A stretch of 64,000 nt of DNA from JADFQT01 sp965216025. GTDB lineage: Bacteria; Chloroflexota; Dehalococcoidia; Lucifugimonadales; UBA3495. Of the stretch, positions 51,839-61,328 are shown in pieces; within the stretch, counting starts at the first letter, position 1, and each line of letters begins with the position of its first letter. Position numbers and translations under genes: made by a program. The stretch is taken from positions 992,001 to 1,056,000 of the forward strand of contig CBDCEX010000018.1 in assembly GCA_965216025.1 (NCBI GenBank), read 5' to 3'. Below the pieces are notes generated by a model. That model did no database searches, was not told the origin of the DNA, and saw only the letters and a program-made list of their open reading frames with translations.

Positions 51839-52551
51839 GAGTCATTCCGGGCCGCCGCCACGGCCCGTTCCGCCCGGCGCCGCGCCGACCGTCTCCCATA
51901 CAGGCGGGCGCACAGCGAAGTCATCACCTCGGTGACGTCCCGCACCAGGTCATCCTCAACTTCTCCATCCTCCACCACCAGGACCCGGGCGCCCCGCCCG
52001 GCCAGCGCCGCCTCCACGTATTCAAAGCCGAAACGGCAAAGCCGCTCCCGATGCTCCACTATTATCATTCCGACAGTGGGATCCCCCACGATGCGGCGCA
52101 ACTGACACCGGTTCCCTTTCAGCCCGGAGCCAATCTCCTTGACGACCTCATCGGGACGATACCCCTGCTGGGTGGCCCACTCAACCACCCGGCCGACCTG
52201 CCGGCCCAGGTCCTCCCGCTGGTCCCCGGAGGAGACCCGGGCGTATACCACGCAGCGGGCATCATTGCCGGGAGGCACCACAACGTAGTAACGCCCGTTG
52301 GGGAGTTGCTCGATTTGGAGTTCCGGGGGCAGCTTCCCGGTATGGTGCAGGCGGGAATAGAGGCGGCCCCAGGCCGTCAGGCTGATGCGGCGACTTACTA
52401 CATCCATAATAGACCATTGGATTCCTCCTTCAGCGGAGTGTTGGTCAGTGATTTCTACGCCGCCTATAACCACTACCCGGGTTGTGGCCTTGTCGATATC
52501 CAACCGTAGAGGCGGCCCCATCAGGCTGATGCGGCGACTTACTACATCCAT
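51835..52551 (-). CDS. tnpA: IS607 serine recombinase TnpA, rearranged N-terminus
   Basis: The catalytic domain is as in copy 1 (CVVYARVSSGDQREDLGRQ, VGMIIVEHRERLCRFGFEYVE). In the helix-turn-helix, seven residues (GFDKATT) are deleted. The missing 21 bp reappears in altered form upstream, next to 64 bp of IS66 sequence and a second copy of the element's 5' coding end. The frame stays open through all of this, so the listed start at 52551 gives a chimeric extension; the normal start equivalent is at 52407. DNA binding is probably damaged. Confidence 0.75.
   Translation of the reverse strand: MDVVSRRISLMGPPLRLDIDKATTRVVVIGGVEITDQHSAEGGIQWSIMDVVSRRISLTAWGRLYSRLHHTGKLPPELQIEQLPNGRYYVVVPPGNDARCVVYARVSSGDQREDLGRQVGRVVEWATQQGYRPDEVVKEIGSGLKGNRCQLRRIVGDPTVGMIIVEHRERLCRFGFEYVEAALAGRGARVLVVEDGEVEDDLVRDVTEVMTSLCARLYGRRSARRRAERAVAAARNDS
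52418..52481 (+). mobile_element. 64-bp IS66 fragment captured inside IS607 copy 2
   Basis: Base-for-base identical to 8523-8586 of the intact IS66 element (TGGATTCCTCCTTCAGCG through CACTACCCGGG), which lies in the transposase coding region, not at an end. It therefore did not arrive by ordinary transposition. It is flanked by duplicated pieces of the IS607 tnpA start region. Confidence 0.9.
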
Positions 52552-52731
52552 AATAGACCATTATATATCCCAACTGTTGCCAACCCCATCACAACAATCT
52601 ATTACACAATTGATAACGAAAAAATTGATGAAGCAGGGGAGTTAACTGGGACCATTACTCTGCGGGATGTAGAGGAAGTATAGTAGCTAAACGATCTATT
52701 ACCCGGAATAGAAGAGTCTTCAGATAATTGC

Positions 52732-55545
52732 TTACTCCCGGGGCTCGGCCAGCTCGGCCAGCGCGGCCTGGGCGGCCTGGGCGGCGGCTAGACGAGCTGC
52801 GGGCACCCGGTAGGGAGAGCAGCTAACGTAATCCAACCCCATCTGGTGGAAAAAGGCTACACTTGCTCCGTCTCCGCCGTGCTCTCCGCACACACCAAGC
52901 TCCAGGCCTGGCTTGGCGTCTCGGCCGGCTACCACAGCGTGCCGGATCAGATCAGCGACGCCCTCCTGATCCAGGGTAGAGAAGGGGTCCGCCGGTAAAA
53001 TGCCCTCCCGGATGTAGGAACGGAGGAATTTGCCTTCGGCGTCGTCTCGACTGAAGCCAAAGGTCAACTGGGTCAGGTCGTTGGTGCCGAAACTGAAGAA
53101 GTCCGCCTCTTCGGCGATCCTTCCAGCGGTTAGGGCGGCCCGGGGAGTTTCAATCATGGTCCCGAACTTGTAAGAAACCGGCACGCCCGCCTCCTGCTGC
53201 ACGGCTTCGGCCACCACCGTCAGGTCGCGGCGGAGCCTACGCATCTCTTCGACATCGACGATCAGCGGGATCATGATTTCCGGTTGCACCGGGCATCCTT
53301 GCTTAATCAAGCCTACGCTGGCGGTCATTATGGCTTCCACCTGCATCTGGTAGATGGCCGGGAAACTCAGCCCCAAACGGCAGCCTCGATGCCCCAGCAT
53401 GGGGTTGACCTCCCGCAGGGAGTCGGCCAGGCGCGCCAGCTCCTCCTTTTCGGCAACCTGGCCGCTGGAGACTCCGGGTGTGGACCGCAACTCTTCCAGC
53501 TCGGCAAGCAATTCTTCGTGAGGGGGCAAAAACTCGTGTAGTGGCGCGTCGAGCAAGCGAATGATCACCGGTCGATTTCCCATTACCCTCAGAATGCCGG
53601 TGAAATCCTCGGTTTGAAACCGGCGCACCTGATCCAAGGCCTCATAAAATTTCCTGACCGGGGATTTCTGGTCCGGGACTTTCCGGACCGGCTCCCCAAG
53701 CTGGACTTGGTCTCCGGGCGCCATCCCGGCTTCTGAATTTGCCCGCCGCCACTGCTCCGCTGCTGGAGCGTTGAGCAGCATTTGACGCACCGCCGGCAGG
53801 CGTTCCGGGTCCAGTAACATATGCTCGGTGCGGCAAAGGCCAATGCCCTCCGCGCCCAGGGACAAGGCCAGAGCGGCATCTTGTGGTGTATCCGCGTTGG
53901 CCCAAACCCCCAGTCTCCTGACTCGGTCCGCCCAGTTCAGAAGGGTCTTGCCTTCCTCAAATTCATCCAGCTGGGGCAGCTCGGTTTTGTAGGCGCCGTA
54001 GTAAACCTCCCCAGTTCCGCCATCCAGACTGATGTACTCCCCGGCCCATACCGTCCTGCCGTTGGCCGTGAGGCAGCCCTGCTCCAGGTCCACCCGCACC
54101 TCTTCGCAGCCCACCACGCCGGGTATGCCCATTCCCCGAGTGACCACCGCAGCGTGGCTGGTGACTCCGCCACGGCAGGTCAGCACGCCGACGGAGGCCG
54201 TGATGCCGTGGATGTCGTCGGGCTTGGTTTCCGGTCGCACCAAAATCACCGCATCGCCCTGCCGGGCAGCCGCCACCGCGGCCTCGGCATCGAAACAAAC
54301 CACGCCTGAGGCCGCTCCGGGGGATGCCGGAGCACCCCGAGCCAGCCGTGAGGCCTGGGCCTCGGCCGAGTCCAGGCCTTCAGTGAATTTGGGCACCAAC
54401 AGCTGGGACAGCTCATCCGGCTTGATGCGCAACAAGGCTTCCTGCCGCGTAATCAAGCCCTCTTCGGCCATGTCCACCGCCGCCTTCACCGCCGCCATCG
54501 GGGAACGCTTGGCGTTACGGGTTTGCAGCAGAAACAGTCTTCCCTCCTCCACAGTGAACTCAATGTCCTGGAGGTCCCGGTAGTGGTTTTCCAGCTGCTG
54601 GGCCATATCGGTCAATTGCCGGTAAACCTGCGGCATCGAAGTCACCAATTCTGCCACCGGCCGGGGCGTCCGCCCACCGGCCACCACGTCCTCACCCTGG
54701 GCGTTGGGCAAGTATTCCCCTAGTATCTCCTTCTTTCCGGTGGAAGGATTGCGAGTGAACAGGACGCCCGTGGCGCTGGTGTCTCCCAAGTTCCCGTAGA
54801 CCATGCTCATGATGGTGACGGCGGTGCCCAGATCTTGGGAAATCCCGTAGTAGTCCCGATAGTGGATGGCCCGGGGGGTGTTCCAACTGCGGAACACGGC
54901 CTCCACAGCCTGCTCGAGCTGGGTCCAGGGGTCTTCGGGAACGTCCCAGCCAGAGTGACGTCGGATGGCTTTTTTGTAATCGCTAATGATAGCTTGCAGT
55001 TGGTCCGGGCTTAGCTGCTGATCCTGGGAAACCTGGGCCCGAGTTTTGGCGTCGCCCAGGATGCCCTCAAAGACATCGTTGGGCACGTCCAGAACCACGG
55101 CGGCGTAGATCTGGAGGAAACGGCGATAGGCATCGTAGGCGGCCCGGGGATTATCCATCAACCGGGCCAAACCCTCGACGATTTGGTCGTTGATTCCCAG
55201 GTTCAAGATGGTGTCCATCATCCCCGGCATGGATACCGGTGCGCCAGAGCGGACCGAGACCAGCAGAGGATTGGAAGAAGAGCCGAATTCCCGGTCTAGG
55301 GAACTCTCCAAGAGCTCAACGTTCTCTCGCAGGGACTCCCACAATCCCTCGGGCATGGTTTGGCCCGAAGAAAAGTAACTCTGGCAGACCTGGGTGGTGA
55401 TAACGAATCCTGGCGGGACGGGAAGGCCGAGGTGGGCCATCTCGCAGAGGTTGCTTCCCTTGCCGCCCAATAATTTGCGCTGGGTGGCGTCACCCTCCTC
55501 GAACCGATAAACCAACTTCCCTACCAGCGGCGGTGCTGTAGCCAT
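52732..55545 (-). CDS. ppdK: pyruvate, phosphate dikinase
   Basis: A 937-residue PPDK. The N-terminal ATP-grasp domain has RKLLGGKGSNLCEMAHLGLPVPPGFVITT and GTAVTIMSMVYGNLGDTSATGVLFTRNPSTGKKE. The phosphohistidine swivel domain has LTCRGGVTSHAAVVTRGMGIPGVVG with the catalytic His. The PEP/pyruvate barrel has GIGLCRTEHML and SFGTNDLTQLTFGFSRDDAEGKF, ending GLDYVSCSPYRVPAARLAAAQA. It interconverts pyruvate and phosphoenolpyruvate with ATP, Pi and PPi. Length is slightly above the usual ~880. It starts ATG after GGAGGTGGGA, with a candidate promoter upstream. Confidence 0.95.
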   Translation of the reverse strand: MATAPPLVGKLVYRFEEGDATQRKLLGGKGSNLCEMAHLGLPVPPGFVITTQVCQSYFSSGQTMPEGLWESLRENVELLESSLDREFGSSSNPLLVSVRSGAPVSMPGMMDTILNLGINDQIVEGLARLMDNPRAAYDAYRRFLQIYAAVVLDVPNDVFEGILGDAKTRAQVSQDQQLSPDQLQAIISDYKKAIRRHSGWDVPEDPWTQLEQAVEAVFRSWNTPRAIHYRDYYGISQDLGTAVTIMSMVYGNLGDTSATGVLFTRNPSTGKKEILGEYLPNAQGEDVVAGGRTPRPVAELVTSMPQVYRQLTDMAQQLENHYRDLQDIEFTVEEGRLFLLQTRNAKRSPMAAVKAAVDMAEEGLITRQEALLRIKPDELSQLLVPKFTEGLDSAEAQASRLARGAPASPGAASGVVCFDAEAAVAAARQGDAVILVRPETKPDDIHGITASVGVLTCRGGVTSHAAVVTRGMGIPGVVGCEEVRVDLEQGCLTANGRTVWAGEYISLDGGTGEVYYGAYKTELPQLDEFEEGKTLLNWADRVRRLGVWANADTPQDAALALSLGAEGIGLCRTEHMLLDPERLPAVRQMLLNAPAAEQWRRANSEAGMAPGDQVQLGEPVRKVPDQKSPVRKFYEALDQVRRFQTEDFTGILRVMGNRPVIIRLLDAPLHEFLPPHEELLAELEELRSTPGVSSGQVAEKEELARLADSLREVNPMLGHRGCRLGLSFPAIYQMQVEAIMTASVGLIKQGCPVQPEIMIPLIVDVEEMRRLRRDLTVVAEAVQQEAGVPVSYKFGTMIETPRAALTAGRIAEEADFFSFGTNDLTQLTFGFSRDDAEGKFLRSYIREGILPADPFSTLDQEGVADLIRHAVVAGRDAKPGLELGVCGEHGGDGASVAFFHQMGLDYVSCSPYRVPAARLAAAQAAQAALAELAEPRE

Positions 55546-55605
55546 AGTCCCACCTCCCCAATGCGGATTCGGTTATGTTAAATGGAGGGCCAGGGTTTCG
55601 ACCGG

Positions 55606-55693
55606 ATTATACCTCAATTCGCGATAATGAGTATTAAATTTGGGGGCTCGATTTGTTCTCGATTCGTTAAGGACATAGCAGCGATTAACGAAT
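55606..55693 (-). promoter_or_regulatory. candidate ppdK promoter region with 9-bp inverted repeat
   Basis: On the minus strand a TATAAT (55611-55606) lies ~61 bases before the ppdK ATG; the -35 is weak. Farther upstream, ATTCGTTAA (55662-55670) and TTAACGAAT (55685-55693) are a perfect 9-bp inverted repeat with a 14-base spacer, a plausible regulator-binding site. The rest of the 234-bp gap before the aldo/keto reductase is unremarkable. Confidence 0.4.
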
Positions 55694-55779
55694 ATAGTGC
55701 ATCAAGGCTTCGACATTAGTTGCGGTGGAGTGTTAGGAGGCTGCGTTTATGCGAAAAGCCGACTGGAGAAAAGGGCCGG

Positions 55780-56787
55780 TTAAATCTCCCTAAATTGGGG
55801 AACTGGCTCTTCCAACTCGAAGTCATTTTCCCAGAGTTCATCCAGCAGAGACTGCTCCCGGTCGGTCAGGTCCGGAGCATCCACCGCACCGGTGTAGTCC
55901 CCCAACTCTTCCAAATTGGTGAAGTTGGGCAGGACGGTGACGATGGTAGGTTGGTACAGGCAAAATTTGATGGCCGCCTGGCTGAGAGTTCGGCCTGTAT
56001 CCTCTCCGGCCAGAAACTTGACCTGCTCCACCTTGCGTAGGGCCTCCCTGAGCCATTCGGCACGACGATGCGAGCGGTGGTCTCCCTCCTCAAAGTTCGG
56101 AGCCTCGGTGTAACGCCCGGTAAGGGCTTCCGAGGCGTGAGGAACCCGGCTCAGCAGCCCCACTTGCTGGTCTTGAGCGATGGGGAAGAAGGCTTTGGCC
56201 GGGTCTTGCTCCAGGATGCTGTAGATGATCTGGACGCTCCTGACCTGCCGTTCCTTCATGGCGGCCTCGCCTTCTTCGAACCAGCCGATGTCCGGCCCCA
56301 AGGCGGCGCCGTAGCGGCGGATTTTGCCCTCCCGCTGGAGATCCTCCAGGGTCTCAAAAAGTTCGTCATTCTCCACGGCGTCCATCTTGGGGTTATGCAG
56401 CTGATAAATGTCGATGTAGTCGGTGCGGAGCCTACGCAGGCTCTGCTCGCACGCGAAACGCACGAACTCCGGGTCGAATTTCTGAGGGCGCTCCTGGTGG
56501 CCGACGCGGGGAGTCAGCTTGTCGTAGAAGTCATAGCCAAACTTGGTTGCGATTACCATTTCATGGCGGCGGTGGCCCAGCACCTTGGCCAGAATCTCCT
56601 CACCATAACCCTCGCCGTAAGTGTCGGCGGTGTCAAAGAAGTTGACGCCCAACTCCAGGGCGTTTTCCAACAGCTCCGCCCTTTGCTGCTCGGGAATATT
56701 GCCCCACCAGTTGGTGGCTACGGTCCAGACGCCAAAGCCGATTTCCGAGAGTTGCAGGTCGGTACCGGGTAACTGCCGATATTTCAT
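55780..56787 (-). CDS. aldo/keto reductase
   Basis: A 335-residue NADPH-dependent AKR. The catalytic tetrad is visible: Asp and Tyr in GVNFFDTADTYGEGYGEEILAKVLG, Lys in MVIATKFGYDF, and His in IDIYQLHNPKMD. The family reduces aldehydes or ketones; the best comparisons are with YajO/Tas-like soluble AKRs. The ATG follows GAGGAAGAG. It is on the same strand as ppdK and the DUF1802 gene, 28 bp downstream of the latter. Confidence 0.9.
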   Translation of the reverse strand: MKYRQLPGTDLQLSEIGFGVWTVATNWWGNIPEQQRAELLENALELGVNFFDTADTYGEGYGEEILAKVLGHRRHEMVIATKFGYDFYDKLTPRVGHQERPQKFDPEFVRFACEQSLRRLRTDYIDIYQLHNPKMDAVENDELFETLEDLQREGKIRRYGAALGPDIGWFEEGEAAMKERQVRSVQIIYSILEQDPAKAFFPIAQDQQVGLLSRVPHASEALTGRYTEAPNFEEGDHRSHRRAEWLREALRKVEQVKFLAGEDTGRTLSQAAIKFCLYQPTIVTVLPNFTNLEELGDYTGAVDAPDLTDREQSLLDELWENDFELEEPVPQFREI

Positions 56788-56815
56788 GCTCTTCCTCTAA
56801 ATCTATCCGGGGAGC

Positions 56816-57418
56816 CTACCCGGCCGCTAGAGTCAGGCCCAGGCTGCCCTTGATCTCATCGACCTGCCGCTGGAACTCCTGGTCGGCGAGAGCCGGTTGC
56901 AGCCTCCCCAACTCGATCTTGGGCAGCATCTCCACCCAGGAGGTGCAGCCGCCGTACTCCTTGGTCCAGGGAACAGTCACCGGCTGTTCCATTTGATATA
57001 CCCGCAGCAACATTATTGAAAGGGGCAGCATGGGCTTCCAGTGCAATCGCGACTGCGCGTAAGCGTCGGTCCAGATGTGGTGTCCCGACAGATCATCAAC
57101 CTTTTCCTGCTCCGACACTTCGATCACCTCTGCTACCTGCGCCCAGTGGGAGAAGGTGATGGTGTCGCTTTGGGGTGTCTCGGCCAGCAGCTGCTTCAGG
57201 GAAGGCTGGGCCGCCGGCTTGAGCAGGTCTTCCCGCTGATGCTCGTAGGTAGGGTAGAGCAGGAATTCCGGATGTACGACCCGAAAGTCCTTGCCTTCCT
57301 CATGGATGCCACCCTTACGCAATAAAAGGACCTGCCGGCCTTGCGCCAGGGCTTGGACCGTCACGGCCCATTCCTTGAGCGCAATCTGACAGCTGCCCGG
57401 TAAGCTGCTAGCTAACAT
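56816..57418 (-). CDS. DUF1802 family protein
   Basis: A 200-residue protein with the DUF1802 pattern: ALKEWAVTVQALAQGRQVLLLRKGGIHEEGKDFRVVHPEFLLYPTYEHQREDLLKP, a central FSHWAQVAEVIEVSE, and a C-terminal GGCTSWVEM strand. The function of the family is unknown; it is common in cyanobacteria and Chloroflexota. The ATG at 57418 is favoured over one at 57460 because AGGAGG lies seven bases before it. Confidence 0.85.
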   Translation of the reverse strand: MLASSLPGSCQIALKEWAVTVQALAQGRQVLLLRKGGIHEEGKDFRVVHPEFLLYPTYEHQREDLLKPAAQPSLKQLLAETPQSDTITFSHWAQVAEVIEVSEQEKVDDLSGHHIWTDAYAQSRLHWKPMLPLSIMLLRVYQMEQPVTVPWTKEYGGCTSWVEMLPKIELGRLQPALADQEFQRQVDEIKGSLGLTLAAG

Positions 57419-57573
57419 GGCTCGCCTCCTGAGTGGGTTCTGGGCGGGGTTCCTGCCCAATTACTGATGGGTGCTTTTGGAACGCCTTTGGCTAGTTAGT
57501 AATGGTACCACCTGAGAATAGCAGGCTCAACGGCAACGGGGCGTGCGGCCGCCAATTTAGGCCGGCCATCACT

Positions 57574-58368
57574 CTAGGACCGTATCAAGCGCTCAAGCCC
57601 CAGCAGTCCCGCCAGATTGCGCGTGGTGACCTCGGCGACCTCTGCAACGCTGATACCTTTCAAGTCGGCCAGCTGCTGGGCCACTTCTAGCACATGGCGG
57701 GGCTCGGTCCAACTGTGGCGGTACTTCTTGAAAGGCTGGGGGAAGGCGTCGGTTTCCAGCACAATGTTCTCCAAAGGAATAACCCTGGCCACCTCTTGCA
57801 GCTTCGGCAGACGGGTCAACGGCCGCGCCAGGGAGATGTGGAAGCCGCAATCGATGGCTTCTCGGGCCGTGGCCTCGTCACCCTGGAAGTAGTGCATGGC
57901 GCCCCCGACATCACCGGCGCCCTCTTCGCGGAGGACTCGAAAAACCTCAGGATGGGACTCCCGCGAGTGAAAGATGATGGGCAGTTTCAGGCTCTTGGCC
58001 AGGCGGATATGCTGGCGGAAAACCTGGTCTTGAATATCGTGGTCCGGGGAGTCGGGCAAATAGTCGAGGCCGACTTCGCTGATACAGACGACCTTGTCGT
58101 TGTCCCTGGCCAGGCTTTCCAACTGGTCGTAGGCACTCTGGTCGACCCGCTCGTGGGCCTCCATTGGGTGGATGCCCACGCCGGCGTAAAAGGGCTGGTG
58201 TTCCTGGGACAGGCGGATGCAAGCCCGGGTGGAATCCAGCGTGGTGCCGGCGCAGACGATGAATCCCACACCGGCTTCCGCGGCTCGCTCCAAAATCTGC
58301 GGCAGCTCGGCGGGTGGATACTGGTTCAGGTGGGTATGGGCATCTCCCAAAAGAATTTTCTCAACCAT
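57574..58368 (-). CDS. tatD: TatD family metal-dependent hydrolase
   Basis: A 264-residue TIM-barrel hydrolase. It has the metal motif LGDAHTHLNQYP, the strand FYAGVGIHPMEAHE, CISEVGLDYLPDSPDHDIQDQVFRQHIRLAKSLKLPIIFHSRES, GGAMHYFQGD and the C-terminal VLETDAFPQ. TatD enzymes are 3'-5' DNases/RNases; many relatives are annotated as D-aminoacyl-tRNA or generic hydrolases, so the substrate is a family-level inference. It is transcribed away from the suf operon. Confidence 0.9.
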   Translation of the reverse strand: MVEKILLGDAHTHLNQYPPAELPQILERAAEAGVGFIVCAGTTLDSTRACIRLSQEHQPFYAGVGIHPMEAHERVDQSAYDQLESLARDNDKVVCISEVGLDYLPDSPDHDIQDQVFRQHIRLAKSLKLPIIFHSRESHPEVFRVLREEGAGDVGGAMHYFQGDEATAREAIDCGFHISLARPLTRLPKLQEVARVIPLENIVLETDAFPQPFKKYRHSWTEPRHVLEVAQQLADLKGISVAEVAEVTTRNLAGLLGLERLIRS

Positions 58369-58929
58369 GCTCTAAATTCTCCATGCCCGACGCACTTTGA
58401 CCTACTTTACTATTTTATACATCCGGCTAGGCTCACCAGTCAATTTATTCCAGGCGCATTATAAATCGTTTGCCACCGGCCGGGCTCCAGCGCGAGTAGG
58501 CGCCCCGGCTGGCTCAGTCGTTTTGCGTATTCCCCCGGCAGCAATTCCAATGGCGCGGAGTAGTCAATGCTATGTTCCCGGCAAAGTTGATTAAGCGATG
58601 CATAGGCGGAGTTCCGAATGTTGGGCATTTTCATGGCGCGATGAATCCGAAAAGGGCCGTTTTAGTCAGCTCATTAGCTGACCCCCTTGAGCAGTTGAAC
58701 CCTGACCGTTATTATCGGTCGAGTTTGAAATGGTTAGGCCAAGTCAAATACGACCCGAAACCACCGAAATCCGTTGACAGCTATCAGGGCCAATGTTAGG
58801 ATAATTGTTGACCAAATAGGTCAACAATGTCGATTTAGGACCAAGAGCCCTGCCCAAAAGCAACCGGGAGACGCCGGTACCTTTCCCAATAGATTTCTTG
58901 GACCACAGTAGAATTAGAAGGAGTCCTGA
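58369..58929. other. intergenic region between tatD and the suf operon
   Basis: About 560 bases without a gene I can support. A 64-codon minus-strand frame at 58440-58634 lacks a ribosome binding site and resembles no family. The last ~160 bases contain the suf promoter and palindrome described separately. Confidence 0.5.
58774..58828 (+). promoter_or_regulatory. suf promoter with perfect palindrome over the predicted start site
   Basis: -35 TTGACA (58774-58779), a 17-bp spacer, and -10 TAGGAT (58797-58802) predict a start near 58809. The perfect 10-bp inverted repeat ATTGTTGACC-aaata-GGTCAACAAT (58804-58813 and 58819-58828) overlaps that start, where a repressor would block initiation. An Fe-S or redox regulator is a natural guess for suf, but the regulator is not in the window. 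Confidence 0.65.
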
Positions 58930-60396
<1,467 letters not shown>

Positions 60397-60402
60397 GCGG
60401 CA

Positions 60403-61191
60403 ATGACCACCGAAGAGAACGGCCAACAGCCGCTTTTAGATGTACGGAATCTCCACGTCTCCGTCGCCGATCAAGAGATACTCCAGGGTGTGGATCTGAT
60501 GGTCAACTCCGGCGAGGTCCACGCCATAATGGGGCCCAACGGTTCGGGCAAGAGCACCCTGGCCAACTGCCTGGTCGGGAAACCCGACTACACCGTGACC
60601 AACGGCCAGGCCCTTTATCTGGGAGAAAGTCTGTTGGGCCTCGAGCCGGAAGAGCGGGCCCGACGGGGCGTGTTTCTGGCCTTTCAATACCCGGTCGAGT
60701 TGCCCGGGGTGCGCACCTGGCAGTTCCTGAAGGCCGCCGTGGATGCCCAGCGAACGCAGCGGGGCGAGGAAGAGATGAGCGCCCGGGACTTCGACCGCCT
60801 GCTAAGGGAAAGGGCCAAGATAGTTCAGATGGACCAGGAGTTGCTACGGCGCTCGGTCAACGAGGGTTTCTCCGGCGGCGAGAAGAAGCGTAACGAGATT
60901 CTGCAAATGGCCGTGCTGGACCCCAAGCTGGCGCTGCTGGACGAGACCGACTCGGGACTGGACATCGACGCCCTGCGCATCGTGGCCGACGGCATCAACC
61001 AGCTGCGACGCCCGGATAACGCCATAGTGCTGGTGACCCACTACCAGCGGCTGCTCAATTACATCACCCCCGACCATGTCCACGTACTGCTGGAGGGCCG
61101 TATTGTGCGGTCCGGTGGGCCGGAACTGGCCCTGGAGCTGGAAGAGAAGGGGTACGACTGGATTCGAGAAGCGGTAAATGCCGCAACCTAG
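60403..61191 (+). CDS. sufC: SufC, Fe-S assembly ATPase
   Basis: A 262-residue ABC-type ATPase. It has Walker A GPNGSGKSTLANCLVGKPDY, the Q-loop LAFQYPVELPGV, the signature NEGFSGGEKKRNEILQMAVLDPKLALLDETDSGLDIDAL (signature, Walker B and D-loop) and H-loop LVTHYQRLLNYI. It energises the SufBCD scaffold. It starts six bases after the sufB stop. Confidence 0.96.
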   Translation: MTTEENGQQPLLDVRNLHVSVADQEILQGVDLMVNSGEVHAIMGPNGSGKSTLANCLVGKPDYTVTNGQALYLGESLLGLEPEERARRGVFLAFQYPVELPGVRTWQFLKAAVDAQRTQRGEEEMSARDFDRLLRERAKIVQMDQELLRRSVNEGFSGGEKKRNEILQMAVLDPKLALLDETDSGLDIDALRIVADGINQLRRPDNAIVLVTHYQRLLNYITPDHVHVLLEGRIVRSGGPELALELEEKGYDWIREAVNAAT

Positions 61192-61199
61192 GGACCCCT

Positions 61200-61216
61200 T
61201 CTCCCTCGATGGGAGA
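61200..61216 (+). other. short hairpin between sufC and sufD
   Basis: TCTCCC (61200-61205) and GGGAGA (61211-61216) form a 6-bp stem with a 5-base loop, directly after sufC, in an unusually long 137-bp gap for this operon. There is no T-run, so it is not a classic terminator; it may affect transcript processing. Confidence 0.3.
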
Positions 61217-61328
61217 GGATGCCGACGCCAGAACGTCCAAACACCTTGAACCGAGAAGGTAAGGACCTGACTAAACACCCTGTAGGGATGGAATTCTACC
61301 GTTGCGTTTGCTTGCCTGAACAATAACG

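Larger units (their letters stand above)
50127..52584 (-). mobile_element. IS607-family element, copy 2, about 2.46 kb, tnpB intact and tnpA mosaic
   Basis: Same ends as copy 1 (CGTTGTAAAAAAGG and GTTGCCAAC). The flanks AAC and CCC join without target duplication, matching GG-directed IS607 insertion, and the join restores an open reading frame. Relative to copy 1 it is ~120 bp longer at the tnpA end because of a rearrangement containing an IS66 fragment. Confidence 0.9.
49935..52683 (+). pseudogene. putative toxin gene of the Panacea module, split by IS607 copy 2
   Basis: The 5' part (49935-50126, 64 codons, from MNGPRNIPYDVQEW to SWRALTITN) and the 3' part (52585-52683, from PITTIYYTID to LRDVEEV then TAG) lie on either side of the IS607 element. 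They join in frame to a 96-residue protein. The alternating strand pattern WRALTITN-PITTIYYTID and small size resemble RelE/ParE-like toxins, but that is inference only. It overlaps the Panacea gene by 17 bp, as expected for a toxin-antitoxin pair. As it stands the gene is disrupted. Confidence 0.75.

Noticed and set aside
58440..58634. 64-codon minus-strand frame between tatD and suf
   Set aside because: No ribosome binding site, no recognisable family, and partly overlapped by another random frame.
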